Below, piece after piece: positions 21,719-31,200 of a DNA stretch of 53,610 nucleotides. The position numbers and the translations under genes were made by a program. Below the pieces are notes generated by a model, which had not been told where the DNA came from, made no database searches, and was given only the letters and a program-made list of their open reading frames with translations. The stretch comes from DATAVK01 sp036267755 (GTDB lineage: Bacteria; Actinomycetota; Actinomycetes; JAFAQI01), in contig DATAVK010000038.1 in the NCBI GenBank assembly GCA_036267755.1, forward strand, positions 1 to 53,610, given 5' to 3'. Every line of letters starts with the position of its first letter. The first letter of the stretch is position 1.

Positions 21719-22453
21719 CAAGTCGCCGAAGGAGTGCACCGACTCGGACACGAGCTGGTCAACTGGTACGCCGTCGTTGACGGCGGCAGCGTGACACTGA
21801 TCGACACCGGGCTGCCTGCCGACGCCTCGCAGATCGAGGCCGAGCTGGTCCGGATCGGGCTGTCGCCGGCGCGGGTCGAGGCCGTGATCCTCACCCACGG
21901 TCACGGTGATCACACCGGTGGAGCGGAGCTGGTCCGGACCACGATGTCCGCACCGGTCCACGTGCACATGGCCGACCGGGCGCTGGCGGGCGGGCGACCA
22001 CCGCTCAAGGCGCTGGCGAAGTCACCGTTGCTGGCTCGCCATGTCTCGCGGGAGTTCCTTGGGGCGATGCGCTTCTTCGTCGGGCACGGCCTGCTGCGGC
22101 CAAAGGGGGTCAAGGAGCTGTCCAGCTTCGACGACGGTCAGGTTCTTGCCGTTCCGGGCGCTCCCCGCGTCGTGCACGTGCCCGGGCACACGGCGGGGTC
22201 CAGCGCGCTCTTGCTCGAGGCCCGGGGCGTGCTGGTCACCGGCGACGCCCTGGTCACACACGACGTGTACAGCGGCCGGCGTGGCCCGCGGTTGTCCGCG
22301 CGGGTCTCCAACGCTGATACCGATCAGGCGCGGGAGTCGCTGACCGCGCTGTCCCCGTTACGGGCGCGGGTGCTGCTTCCCGGGCATGGCGACCCCTGGC
22401 AGGGCTCGCCGGCCGAGGCGGTGGCCGCGGCCCGAGAGGCCGGCGTCGCGTGA
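21716..22453 (+). CDS. MBL-fold metallo-hydrolase
   Basis: 245 aa. The metal-binding motif is THGHGDHTGG (HxHxDH), with later ligands in VPGHTAGS, GDALVTHD and LPGHGDPW. It therefore has a complete dinuclear zinc site of the glyoxalase II / metallo-beta-lactamase superfamily. Substrate unknown. The upstream 20 codons from 21656 are not supported. The stop overlaps the next gene (GTGA), suggesting a two-gene unit with the small membrane protein. Confidence 0.88.
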   Translation: MQVAEGVHRLGHELVNWYAVVDGGSVTLIDTGLPADASQIEAELVRIGLSPARVEAVILTHGHGDHTGGAELVRTTMSAPVHVHMADRALAGGRPPLKALAKSPLLARHVSREFLGAMRFFVGHGLLRPKGVKELSSFDDGQVLAVPGAPRVVHVPGHTAGSSALLLEARGVLVTGDALVTHDVYSGRRGPRLSARVSNADTDQARESLTALSPLRARVLLPGHGDPWQGSPAEAVAAAREAGVA

Positions 22454-22638
22454 GCGTGGCTGATCACTGGCTCGCCTGGCCGGCGGTCGCGGTGAGCCTG
22501 GTCGGTCTCGTGCTGGCGGGCGCCCGGGCCCGGCGTACCGGGGGATCGGAGCGTGCCGCAGCCGCGGTCGTCGTGGCCTTCGCGGTCCTGCTGGCCGGTT
22601 TTCTCGGTCTGGTCGCCGCGACGGGGCAGGTGCTGTAA
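22450..22638 (+). CDS. Small two-helix membrane protein
   Basis: 62 aa with two predicted transmembrane helices (WPAVAVSLVGLVLAGA and AAAVVVAFAVLLAGFLGLVAA) separated by a basic Gly/Arg loop. It starts at a GTG overlapping the MBL stop (GTGA). Function unknown. Confidence 0.6.
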   Translation: MSVADHWLAWPAVAVSLVGLVLAGARARRTGGSERAAAAVVVAFAVLLAGFLGLVAATGQVL

Positions 22639-22788
22639 CCCAGCTGTCGCGCGGCGTGACCGGATTGACCCAAAACGACCCGCTGATGGGCCATATGGGG
22701 GACATCTCCAACTTATGACAGTCCGTCCTCCAGCGGAGTCTCCGCGGCGCCGACAAAGGGGGAGGGACCACGACGGAGGGTTGACGCT

Positions 22789-23217
22789 TTGAACGATCTC
22801 GAGCTACTGGTGTCGGAGGCCTATGACGAGGGTCTCGTCACCGAGGTCATCCGACCGGCGGCAGTGATGCCGGACGATGTGGCTCGCAGGGTCCTCATGG
22901 AGCTCAACCTCAACGATGTGCGAGTTGGCGGCGTGTGGTGGTCGGAACCCTCGACCTGGCGGCGGTTCGACTCGCCCTGGGAAGGTCCCGACTCGACCAT
23001 CGGGACGTCCAAGCTGCTCGGCACGATCCAGGTCGCGTACGGCGTCCCTACCCGCTACGAGATCACCATCTTCCGCGCGACGATCACCCGCGAAGGCACC
23101 AACCACAACTACACGGTCGAGTCGCTGTGCGACGAGGTGCTCACCTATGGCGGGCTGACCCTCGCCAGCTGCCCCCGCGCCGACCTCAAGCCGCCGCCGA
23201 AGCCGTTCCACCTCTGA
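22789..23217 (+). CDS. Conserved-looking hypothetical protein, probable TTG start
   Basis: 142 aa, soluble, acidic N-terminal half. It contains a Trp-rich segment (GGVWWSEPSTWRRFDSPW) and ends with two Cys-poor Pro/Lys-rich turns (LKPPPKPFHL). No domain is recognised. GGAGGG lies about 8 nt before a TTG start, and coding bias is strong across the frame. It stands alone after 150 bp without genes and converges with the GNAT gene with a 1-bp gap. No function is assigned. Confidence 0.65.
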   Translation: MNDLELLVSEAYDEGLVTEVIRPAAVMPDDVARRVLMELNLNDVRVGGVWWSEPSTWRRFDSPWEGPDSTIGTSKLLGTIQVAYGVPTRYEITIFRATITREGTNHNYTVESLCDEVLTYGGLTLASCPRADLKPPPKPFHL

Positions 23218-23218
23218 G

Positions 23219-23680
23219 TCACGAGATCTCCAGCCGCCAGACCGTCCAGTCGTCCATCGGGACAGCACCGATCGACCGGTAGAAACCCTGGGCGTCGACG
23301 TTCCAGTCCAGGACCGACCACTCCACCCGGCCGTAGCCGCGCTCGTGGGCGATGTCGACCAGTGTCATCAGCAGGTCTCGCCCCACGCCGGCGCCGCGTG
23401 ACCCGGGCTGGACGTAGAGGTCCTCGAGATAGATCCCGTGGCGCCCCACCCAGGTCGAGAAGTTGAGGAACCACAAGGCAAACCCGACGACATGACCGTC
23501 GATCTCCGCGACGTGGCAGAACGCCGCGGGCGAGTCGCCGAAAAGCGCTGCGCTCAGGTCTGATTCGGTCGCGTGCACGGACGCCAGCGACTGTTCATAG
23601 TCGGCCAGCTCGCGTACCAGCGACAGCACAACGGGTACGTCATCGGGCCGCGCAGGGCGGATCGACGACGTACCCGTCAT
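23219..23680 (-). CDS. GNAT-family N-acetyltransferase
   Basis: 153 aa. Acetyl-CoA-binding motif A is LYVQPGSRGAGVGRDLL, preceded by GFALWFLNFSTWVGRHGIYLEDL and followed by the C-terminal NVDAQGFYRSIGA (motif B). The LEDLYV and W-rich pattern resembles diamine/spermidine acetyltransferases, so a polyamine or amine substrate is possible. It lies 21 bp downstream of sodN on the same strand and may be co-transcribed. Confidence 0.88.
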   Translation of the reverse strand: MTGTSSIRPARPDDVPVVLSLVRELADYEQSLASVHATESDLSAALFGDSPAAFCHVAEIDGHVVGFALWFLNFSTWVGRHGIYLEDLYVQPGSRGAGVGRDLLMTLVDIAHERGYGRVEWSVLDWNVDAQGFYRSIGAVPMDDWTVWRLEIS

Positions 23681-23701
23681 GTCAGGGGACCGGTCAGCCG
23701 G

Positions 23702-24103
23702 TCAGGCGGCCTTGGTCTCCCAGAAGATCTTGTCGATCTCGGCGATCTGGTCGAGCAGCTTCTGCCCCTCGGCCGGGTCGACCTTGCCCTTGCTGCCTGC
23801 AGCGCCGGCCTGCTTGGTGGCCTCGTTGAACAGCTGGTGCAGCTGGGGGTACTTCTCGAAGTGCGGCGGCTTGAAGTAGTCGGTCCACAGCACCCAGAGG
23901 TGGTGCTTCACGAGCTCGGCGCGCTGCTCTTTGATGATGAGGGCACGGGTCCGGAAGACCGGGTCGTCGTTGTCCTGGTACTTCTCCATGATGGCCTTCA
24001 CCGACTCGGCCTCGATCCGGGCCTGAGCGGGGTCGTAGACACCGCAAGGCAGATCGCAGTGGGCGGAGACGACGAGTCTGGTGGTACGCCGCAGTCGCAG
24101 CAT
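23702..24103 (-). CDS. sodN: Nickel superoxide dismutase
   Basis: 133 aa precursor. After a 14-residue leader the mature N terminus is HCDLPCGVYDP, giving the nickel hook: His1 amine and imidazole, Cys2 and Cys6. The rest is the four-helix bundle with PVFRTRALIIKEQ and LWVLWTDYFKPPHFEKYP. It converts superoxide to oxygen and peroxide in the cytoplasm. GAGGAGA lies just before the ATG. The processing peptidase sodX is divergent. -10 TAGTGT lies about 37 nt upstream. Confidence 0.97.
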   Translation of the reverse strand: MLRLRRTTRLVVSAHCDLPCGVYDPAQARIEAESVKAIMEKYQDNDDPVFRTRALIIKEQRAELVKHHLWVLWTDYFKPPHFEKYPQLHQLFNEATKQAGAAGSKGKVDPAEGQKLLDQIAEIDKIFWETKAA

Positions 24104-24139
24104 GGTTTCTCCTCACGTGAGCGTTCGGCTCTCCTTGGG

Positions 24140-24145
24140 ACACTA
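24140..24145 (-). promoter_or_regulatory. -10 element of sodN
   Basis: TAGTGT on the minus strand, giving a leader of about 30 nt that contains the GAGGAGA ribosome-binding site. No obvious Nur box (TGCAA-type palindrome) is seen in the sodN-sodX gap. Confidence 0.4.
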
Positions 24146-24187
24146 TCCGCGGGTCGGTTGTCCTACACCTGAGGGGGAGTCCCGGTG

Positions 24188-24487
24188 ATGTGGCCGCTTC
24201 GGGTCGTCACGGTCGAAGGCCCGTCGATGGTCCCGACGCTCCGCCACGGTGACCGGTTGCTGGTGTGGTTGCGGCCGCCCGCGCGTACCCCACGGGTCGG
24301 AACCGTCGTGCTGGTGCAGCTTCCGGACCGGCCCCTGTCGGTGAAGCGGCTCACGGGGATCGAGCCCGACGGCTCGGTCCGGGTCGAGGGTGACAACCCG
24401 GTGGGTAGCACCGACAGCCGCCAGCTCGGGTCGCTGCCTGCCGCCGCCGTGCGCGGCCGAGTCCTCCGCCGGCTGAGCACCGGGTAG
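24188..24487 (+). CDS. sodX: Nickel-SOD maturation peptidase (S26 signal peptidase-like)
   Basis: 99 aa. Catalytic Ser13 (VEGPSMVPTL) and Lys53 (LSVKRLTG) form the S26 Ser-Lys dyad; EGDNP and the late short C-terminal block complete the fold. No transmembrane anchor, as expected for SodX. It cleaves the SodN leader to expose the nickel-binding His. GGGGGAG lies 8 nt before ATG 24188; the GTG three bases upstream is less likely. Divergent partner of sodN. Confidence 0.92.
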   Translation: MWPLRVVTVEGPSMVPTLRHGDRLLVWLRPPARTPRVGTVVLVQLPDRPLSVKRLTGIEPDGSVRVEGDNPVGSTDSRQLGSLPAAAVRGRVLRRLSTG

Positions 24488-24625
24488 GGTCTTCCGCGTA
24501 CCGGGCGACCCCCGCGACACTCCCTGATGTGCGGCCCGCCGGCCGCCGGAGTCCTGATCGGCTCCGCCCGCGCTGCCACGGTTCGGTGGTGGCACTCTTG
24601 GAAGCCCGAAGGGTGTGGAGAGCTG
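24488..24625. other. Leader region of the malic enzyme gene
   Basis: 138 bp between sodX and the malic enzyme. It carries a possible TAGGGT -10 overlapping the sodX stop and an in-frame ORF extension from 24527 without a ribosome-binding site, which I regard as noncoding. No structured RNA recognised. Confidence 0.35.
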
Positions 24626-25819
24626 ATGACGTCCCCCGAGGTTCCCGCGAACCCGACCACGAACCGTGACGACGAGCCGGTCTTCGCGCTGCACCGCGGT
24701 GGCAAGATCGAGGTCGTCTCGACGGTCCCGTTGCGTGACCGCGACGACCTGTCGCTCGCGTACACGCCCGGTGTCGCCGAGGTGTGTCTCGCGATCGCGG
24801 CTGAGCCGGCGCTGGGATGGGACTACACCTGGCGCTCCAAGGTCGTCGCCGTCGTTACGGACGGGACCGCCGTGCTGGGGCTCGGCGACATCGGGCCGGT
24901 CGCATCCCTCCCCGTCATGGAGGGAAAGGCGCTGCTGTTCAAGCAGTTTGGGGGCGTCGACGCGGTTCCGATCGCGCTGGACTGCACCGACATCGACGAT
25001 CTCGTCGACACCGTGGAGCGGCTCGCGCCGAGCTTCGGCGGCATCAACCTCGAAGACATCAGCGCGCCTCGGTGCTTCGACATCGAGGAGCGACTCAAGG
25101 CCCGGCTCGACATCCCGGTCTTCCACGACGACCAGCACGGTACGGCGATCGTCGCGCTGGCTGCCATGAAGAATGCCGCGCGACTGACCGGCCGGTCACT
25201 CGGGGACCTGCGCGCGGTGGTGTCCGGCGCCGGCGCGGCGGGTGTCGCCGTGACGAAGATCCTTCTCGAAGCCGGTATCGGCGACATCGCGATCGCCGAC
25301 AGCAAGGGCATCGTGCATGCCGGGCGCACCGACTTGACCCCGATCAAGGCCGCGATGGCGGCCATCACGAACCGCTCGGGTTACACCGGGTCGATCGTGG
25401 AGGCGATGGTCGGCGCCGACGTCTACATCGGGCTGTCGGCGGGCAAGGTCGAGGAGGCCGATGTCGCGCGGCTCGCCCCCGAGGCGATGATCTTTGCGAT
25501 GGCCAACCCGACGCCGGAGATCCACCCCGACGTGGCGCGGCGCTACGCCCGCGTGGTTGCGACCGGCCGCAGCGATTTCCCGAACCAGATCAACAATGTG
25601 CTCGCCTTCCCCGGCGTCTTCCGCGGGGCGCTGGACGTCCGCGCCAGCGCCATCACCGAGAACATGAAGCTCGCCGCCGCATCGGCGCTGTGCGAGGTCG
25701 TGGGCGACGATGTGTCGGAGGAGTACGTCGTACCCAGCGTCTTCGACACCCGGGTCGGACCCGCCGTCGCGGCCGCGGTGGCGGCAGCAGCTCGCGCCGA
25801 CGGTGTCGCGCGGCTCTGA
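24626..25819 (+). CDS. NAD(P)-dependent malic enzyme
   Basis: 397 aa. Substrate and metal motifs: SLAYTPGVAEVC, GDIGPVASLPVMEGKA, DDQHGTA, Rossmann GAGAAGVAV and MANPTPEI. This short bacterial type decarboxylates malate to pyruvate, linking the TCA cycle to lipid or gluconeogenic precursors. GGAG precedes ATG 24626. A TAGGGT -10 overlaps the sodX stop (24485-24490), giving a leader of about 130 nt in which no riboswitch fold is recognised. Coenzyme preference cannot be told. Confidence 0.95.
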   Translation: MTSPEVPANPTTNRDDEPVFALHRGGKIEVVSTVPLRDRDDLSLAYTPGVAEVCLAIAAEPALGWDYTWRSKVVAVVTDGTAVLGLGDIGPVASLPVMEGKALLFKQFGGVDAVPIALDCTDIDDLVDTVERLAPSFGGINLEDISAPRCFDIEERLKARLDIPVFHDDQHGTAIVALAAMKNAARLTGRSLGDLRAVVSGAGAAGVAVTKILLEAGIGDIAIADSKGIVHAGRTDLTPIKAAMAAITNRSGYTGSIVEAMVGADVYIGLSAGKVEEADVARLAPEAMIFAMANPTPEIHPDVARRYARVVATGRSDFPNQINNVLAFPGVFRGALDVRASAITENMKLAAASALCEVVGDDVSEEYVVPSVFDTRVGPAVAAAVAAAARADGVARL

Positions 25820-25842
25820 CCCGAAGGGCAGCAGGACCTCGA

Positions 25843-25858
25843 TAGGGTCGCTCGCATG
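25843..25858 (+). promoter_or_regulatory. Leaderless promoter -10 of the MDR gene
   Basis: TAGGGT (25843-25848), 7 nt, ATG 25856. Confidence 0.45.
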
Positions 25859-26824
25859 CTTGCCGCCTACGCCTCCCGCATTTCGCCCGACGATCCGTTG
25901 AGCGCTCTGGAGGTGGGCGAGCTCGAGGCGCCCGCTCCGCCGTCGGGTTGGGTGACCGTCGCAGTCAAGGCGGCGGCACTGAACCACCACGACCTGTGGT
26001 CGTTGCGTGGCGTCGGGCTGCCGGAGGACCGGCTGCCGATGATCCTCGGCTGCGACGCGGCGGGCGTCGATGCCGACGGGAACGACATCATCGTCCACGC
26101 CGTCATCGGCGACCCCGACCGTGGCGGCGGCGACGAGACGATGGATCCGAAGCGATCCCTGCTGTCCGAGCGGCATCCCGGCACGATCGCCGAGCAGGTG
26201 TCGGTGCCGGCGCGCAACCTGGTCGCCAAGCCGGCCGAGCTCTCCTGGGAGCAGGCGGCGTCGATACCGACGGCCTGGTTGACGGCGTACCGGATGCTGT
26301 TCGTGCGCGGTCGGGTGCAACCCGGCGAGACCGTGCTGGTGCAAGGCGCTGGCGGCGGGGTGGCGACCGCGGCGATCGCGCTGGGTCGTGCCGCCGGGCT
26401 ACGGGTCTGGGCGACCTCGCGGTCGGAGGCCAAGCGAGCGCAGGCGGCCGAGCTCGGTGCCGACCAGAGCTTTGAGTCGGGGGCCAGGCTGCCGGAACGA
26501 GTCGACGCCGTGATCGAGACGGTGGGTGAGGCGACGTTCGGCCACTCGTTGAAGTCGGTCCGGCCGGGCGGGCGCGTCGTGGTCTGCGGATCTACCAGCG
26601 GCCCGACCACGCAACTGGAGCTGCAGCGGCTGTTCTTCCTGCAGCTCGAGGTCGTCGGCTCGACGATGGGGACCAAGGCAGAACTCGAGCGGCTGCTCGG
26701 GTTCCTGGTGGCGACCGGGGTGCGCCCCATCGTGGACTCGACCTATCCGCTTTCCGACGCCCGCGAAGGCTTCGCGCGACTTGCCGCCGGCGATATGTTC
26801 GGCAAGGTAGTCATCACGACCTAA
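25856..26824 (+). CDS. Zinc-independent medium-chain dehydrogenase (quinone oxidoreductase-like)
   Basis: 322 aa MDR protein. N-terminal GroES-like domain with ALNHHDLWSLRG and GCDAAG; Rossmann motif VQGAGGGVATAAI and VVVCGSTSG. The four-Cys structural-zinc lobe is absent, placing it with quinone oxidoreductases / acryloyl-CoA reductase-like enzymes, which use NADPH. Substrate unknown. It lies 36 bp after the malic enzyme, but its leaderless promoter suggests a separate transcript. Confidence 0.88.
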   Translation: MLAAYASRISPDDPLSALEVGELEAPAPPSGWVTVAVKAAALNHHDLWSLRGVGLPEDRLPMILGCDAAGVDADGNDIIVHAVIGDPDRGGGDETMDPKRSLLSERHPGTIAEQVSVPARNLVAKPAELSWEQAASIPTAWLTAYRMLFVRGRVQPGETVLVQGAGGGVATAAIALGRAAGLRVWATSRSEAKRAQAAELGADQSFESGARLPERVDAVIETVGEATFGHSLKSVRPGGRVVVCGSTSGPTTQLELQRLFFLQLEVVGSTMGTKAELERLLGFLVATGVRPIVDSTYPLSDAREGFARLAAGDMFGKVVITT

Positions 26825-26837
26825 GTGGGGGGTTCGG

Positions 26838-27998
26838 ATGACGCATGGTTTGCGCCGACTGGCGTTCATCGGTGTCCTCGCACTCGCGCTCGGCGGCACG
26901 GGGTCGACGGTCGCAGCGTTCTCCGCCGCGACGCGGGTTGCCATCCCGCCAGGCGGTCCGGTGCCCGCCGGCTTCCGGATCGCCGACCTCAGCTTCGTCG
27001 GTACCCACGAGGGGTGGGCGCTCGGGACGGCTCCGTGCACTCACAAGCCGTGTACGTCGATGCTGCGCACGACGAACGGCGGTGCGAGCTGGGTCGGCAT
27101 CCCCGCGCCGATCGCCTCGCTCACCAACTGCACGCATACCTGCGTGTCCGGACTCCGGTTCGCCAATCCGGAGGTCGGCTACGCGTTCCGGTCGTCCCTC
27201 GAGATGACGACCGATGGCGGCAGCAGTTGGCACAAGCAGAGCGGCAACGCCATCGCGCTGGGGATCACGGGCGACACCGTCATCCGGGTCCGAGCGAACC
27301 ATCCGAGCGGTTGCCCGCCGGGGTGCACGTTCCGGGTGCAAAGCTCATCGGTGGGCAGCACGACGTGGCATAACCTCTCCGCGCCGCACGTGATCGGCGA
27401 CTTCCCGGACGTCGAGGCCGCCGGCGCTTCGGTGATCGTGTCGATCGAGCAGAACCCGGCCGGTGGAGCACCGAATGCTCACGCCACGCTGCTGCTGTCC
27501 GCCAACCACGGGCGGACCTGGCGGAAGCGCAACGACCCTTGTGCCCGCCGCGTCGCGGGAGAGGACGACGCCGTCTCGGTCGCCATGACCACCCACCACC
27601 GAGTCGCCGTGCTGTGCCGCCCGCGCCGCGGCAACGCCGGTCACGACTTCGTCCTCACGTCGTCGAACGGCGGCCGGACGTTCGGCCACCCCCACGCGAT
27701 CGCGGCGGCCGGCGGAAAGCATGCGGCGTATCTCGTGGCGCGGACCGCTCATGCGTTGTTCGTCGCCACCTTGACCGGCACCGGCTCCCAGGTGCACTAC
27801 AACGTCGACGTCAGCCGTAACGGCGGTCACAGCTGGACCCGGACGTTGCGGACGACCGGGCCATCAGGGTCAGCGGGACGCGACGGGTTCCTCGGCTTCG
27901 AGTCGGCGAACGTCGGGCACTTCGTTGGTAATCGGCGAACTGTCTCCCGCACCTCCGACGCCGGCCGGACCTGGGCGACGCACCATTTCGCCCACTGA
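26838..27998 (+). CDS. Secreted Asp-box (BNR) repeat protein
   Basis: 386 aa. Signal peptide: MTHGLRRLAFIGVLALALGG then Ala-rich cleavage region. Six Asp-box motifs are spread over the chain: TTNGGASW, TTDGGSSW, SANHGRTW, SSNGGRTF, SRNGGHSW and TSDAGRTW, indicating a six-bladed sialidase-type beta-propeller. Four early Cys pairs (PCTHKPC, CTHTC, CPPGC) may be disulfides. It lacks the sialidase RIP motif and catalytic Tyr context, so it is more likely a binding or assembly propeller than a sialidase. It starts 13 bp after the MDR gene with a G-rich ribosome-binding site. Confidence 0.82.
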   Translation: MTHGLRRLAFIGVLALALGGTGSTVAAFSAATRVAIPPGGPVPAGFRIADLSFVGTHEGWALGTAPCTHKPCTSMLRTTNGGASWVGIPAPIASLTNCTHTCVSGLRFANPEVGYAFRSSLEMTTDGGSSWHKQSGNAIALGITGDTVIRVRANHPSGCPPGCTFRVQSSSVGSTTWHNLSAPHVIGDFPDVEAAGASVIVSIEQNPAGGAPNAHATLLLSANHGRTWRKRNDPCARRVAGEDDAVSVAMTTHHRVAVLCRPRRGNAGHDFVLTSSNGGRTFGHPHAIAAAGGKHAAYLVARTAHALFVATLTGTGSQVHYNVDVSRNGGHSWTRTLRTTGPSGSAGRDGFLGFESANVGHFVGNRRTVSRTSDAGRTWATHHFAH

Positions 27999-28022
27999 CG
28001 TTGTTGCCGAATGGCCGTGCGG

Positions 28023-28199
28023 TCAGTCGTCCTCGTCGTCGGTGCGAGCCAGCCAGGTGGCGAGCCGGTCGATCGGGGTCTCGAAGTCGGGGTTGAGGTC
28101 GACGAACGACCGGAGCTGATCCGCCAGCCAGGTCAGCGAGACGGTCTCCTCGCCGCGCCGGTTCTCGAGCTCCTCGATGCCCCGGTCCGTGAAGTACAC
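28023..28199 (-). CDS. DUF6104-family small protein
   Basis: 58 aa: VYFTDRGIEELENRRGEETV at the N terminus, then a WLADQLRSFVDLNPDFE centre and an acidic tail. This matches the small DUF6104 proteins found immediately downstream of kgd in Streptomyces and relatives. GTG starts 6 nt after the kgd stop on the same strand, so it is co-transcribed. Function unknown; the conserved linkage suggests a role with the 2-oxoglutarate enzyme. Confidence 0.78.
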   Translation of the reverse strand: MYFTDRGIEELENRRGEETVSLTWLADQLRSFVDLNPDFETPIDRLATWLARTDDEDD

Positions 28200-28205
28200 C
28201 GGGGC

Positions 28206-31200
28206 TCAGCTCAGCGCGGCGTCGATCAGGGCCGCCTGCTCCGCCTCGTGCTGGGTGTGCGAGCCGGCCGCGGGTGACGCCGAGGCCGGTCGGGTCACCG
28301 GCTTCACCCACTGGCCGGCTGCCAGGTGCTGCGGGAGGTTCATCGCGATGAACGGCCAGGCACCCTGGTTCGCCGGCTCCTCCTGGACCCAGACGATGTC
28401 CTCGACCGAGGGGTACGCCGAGATCGCGTCGGCGATCTGCTCGCCGGGCATCGGGTAGAGCTGCTCCACCCGGACGATGGCGGTATCCGTGATCTGCCGG
28501 CTGTCCCGGGCCTTGATCAGGTCGTAGTAGACCTTGCCGCTGCACAGCAGGACCTTCGTGACCTCTGCGGGATCCGGCTGGGCGGGGTCCGGGATCACCG
28601 GCTGGAATCGGCCGGACGTGAAGTCATCCGGAGCGGACGAGGCGGCGCGCAGCCGGAGCATCGACTTCGGAGTGAACACGATCAGCGGCTTCCGCCGACC
28701 CGACATCGCCTGCCGCCGCAACAGGTGGAAGTAGTTGGCGGGCGTCGACGGGACCGCGACGGTCCAGTTGTCCTCGGCGGACATCGCGAGGAACCGTTCG
28801 ATGCGGGCCGAGGAGTGGTCCGGACCCTGACCCTCGTAGCCGTGCGGCAAGAGCAGAGTGACGCCGGAACGCTCGCCCCACTTGGCCTCGCTCGCCGAGA
28901 TGAACTCGTCGATGATCTCCTGCGCGCCGTTGACGAAGTCGCCGAACTGCGCTTCCCACAGCACCAGCGCGTCCGGGCGAGCGGTGGCGTAGCCGTACTC
29001 GAAGCCGAGCGCGGCGTACTCGCTCAGCAGCGAGTCGTAGACGTAGAAGGTCGCCTGGTCGTCGGAGAGGTGGGCGAGCGGGGTGTACTCGTTGGCGGTG
29101 TGCCGGTCGACGAGCACCGAGTGACGCTGACCGAAGGTGCCGCGGCGGCTGTCCTGGCCGGCGAGCCGGACCGGATGGCCGTCGAGAAGCAGCGAGCCGA
29201 ACGCGATGGTCTCGCCCATCGCCCAGTCGATCCCGCCGTCGGACACCATCGCCGCACGCTTCTCCAGCTGCGGCAGCAGCCGCGGATGCACCGTGAAGCC
29301 TTCCGGCATGGTGACCTGGCTGTCGCCGATCGTCTTGAGGACCTCGACGGTGACCGCCGTGTCGGGGTCGGTCTCGACCGCGACCTCGGGTTGGTCAGAC
29401 AGTGGGGTCGGGGTGGCGTCCCGGGTCTCCGCGAAGACCCGCTCGAGCTGGCCCTGGTAGTCGCGCAGGGCCTCCTCGGCCTCCTCGACCGTGATGTCGC
29501 CGCGACCGATCAGCGACTCGGTGTAGAGCTTGCGGACGCTGCGCTTCGCGTCGATCAGCTCGTACATCACCGGCTGGGTGAAGCTGGGCTCGTCGACCTC
29601 GCTGTGCCCGCGCCGGCGGTAGCAGAGCATGTCGATGACGACGTCCTTCTTGAACGCCTGGCGGAACGCGTACGCCAGCTCCGCGACCCGTACGACGGCC
29701 TCTGGGTCGTCGCCGTTCACATGGAAGATCGGCGCCTGGATCATCCGGGCGACGTCCGTGGAGTACACGCTGGACCGCGCGCTCGACGGCGACGTCGTGA
29801 ACCCGACCTGGTTGTTGATGACGACGTGGATCGTGCCGCCGGTCCGGTACCCGCGCAGCTGCGAGAGGTTCAGCGTCTCGGCCACGACGCCCTGACCCGC
29901 GAACGCGGCGTCGCCGTGGATCAGCACCGGAAGCACGGTGAAGCCGGTCTCGCCGCGGTTGATGACGTCCTGCTTCGCGCGCGCGATCCCTTCGACGACC
30001 GGGTCGACGGTCTCGAGGTGGGACGGGTTGGAGGTGAGCGACACCTTGACCGTCTCGCCGTCGGGGGCGGTGTAGGTGCCGTCTGCGCCCAGGTGGTACT
30101 TCACGTCGCCGGAGCCGTGCGCCGTACGCGGGTCGAGGTTGCCTTCGAACTCCGAGAAGATCTGGCCGAAGGACTTGCCGACGATGTTCGCGAGGATGTT
30201 CAGCCGGCCGCGGTGCGCCATGCCGATGACGACCTCGTTCATGTCGTCATGCGCGGCCTCGGACACGACGGCGTCGAGCAGCGGGATGACGGACTCGCCG
30301 CCTTCGAGGGAGAACCGCTTCTGCCCGACGAACTTGGTCTGCAGGAAGGTCTCGAACGCCTCGGCCTGGTTGAGCTTGCCGAGGATGCGCAGCTGCTCCT
30401 CGCGGTCCGGGCTGGTGTGCGGGCCCTCGACGCGGTTCTGGATCCAGCGGCGCTGCTCCGGGTCCTGGATGTGCATGTACTCGATGCCGATGGTCCGGCA
30501 GTAGGAGTCACGAAGCACCCCGAGGATGTCCCGCAGCTTCATCAGCGCCTTGGCCTCGCCGAACAGCCGAGTGCCGAACCGGCCGGTGGGAAACTCACGG
30601 TCGAGGTCCCACAACGTCAGGCCGTGGCTTGCCACGTCGAGGTCGGGGTGGCGGCGCAGCTCGAACTCCAGCGGGTTGGTGTCGGCCATCAGGTGGCCGC
30701 GGACCCGGTAGGCGTGGATCAGCTCGATGACGTGGGCCGGCTTGTCGACCTCGCTCTCGTGGCCGGCGGCCTTGTCATGGCTCCAGCGGATCGGCTCGTA
30801 CGGGATCCGGAGCGACGCGAAGACGCCGTCCCAGAAGTCGTCGCCGAGCAGCAGCTCGTGCATCCGGCGCAGGAAGTCGCCGGACTCTGCCCCCTGGATG
30901 ATCCGGTGGTCGTACGTCGAGGTGAGCGTCAGGATCTTGCTGATGCCGAGCTGCGCCAGCACGTCCGGTGAGGCGCCCTGGAACTCGGCGGGGTACTCCA
31001 TCGCGCCGACGCCGACGATCGTGCCTTGCCCCTGCATCAGCCGCGGCACCGAGTGGACGGTGCCGATCGTGCCGGGGTTGGTGAGGCTGATCGTCGTACC
31101 GGTGAAGTCGTCGGCGGTGAGCTTGTTGCTGCGCGCCTTGCGCACCACGTCCTCGTACGCCGCCCAGAACCGCGAGAAGTCCAGCGTCTCCGCGTTCCTG

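Noticed and set aside
24527..24625. 33-codon N-terminal extension of the malic enzyme
   Set aside because: No ribosome-binding site, Trp-rich atypical sequence; ATG 24626 has GGAG and fits the family.
28326..30971. 881-codon open frame on the plus strand opposite kgd
   Set aside because: Antisense shadow of a highly conserved gene in very GC-rich DNA; low-complexity Arg/Val/Asp composition and no domain.
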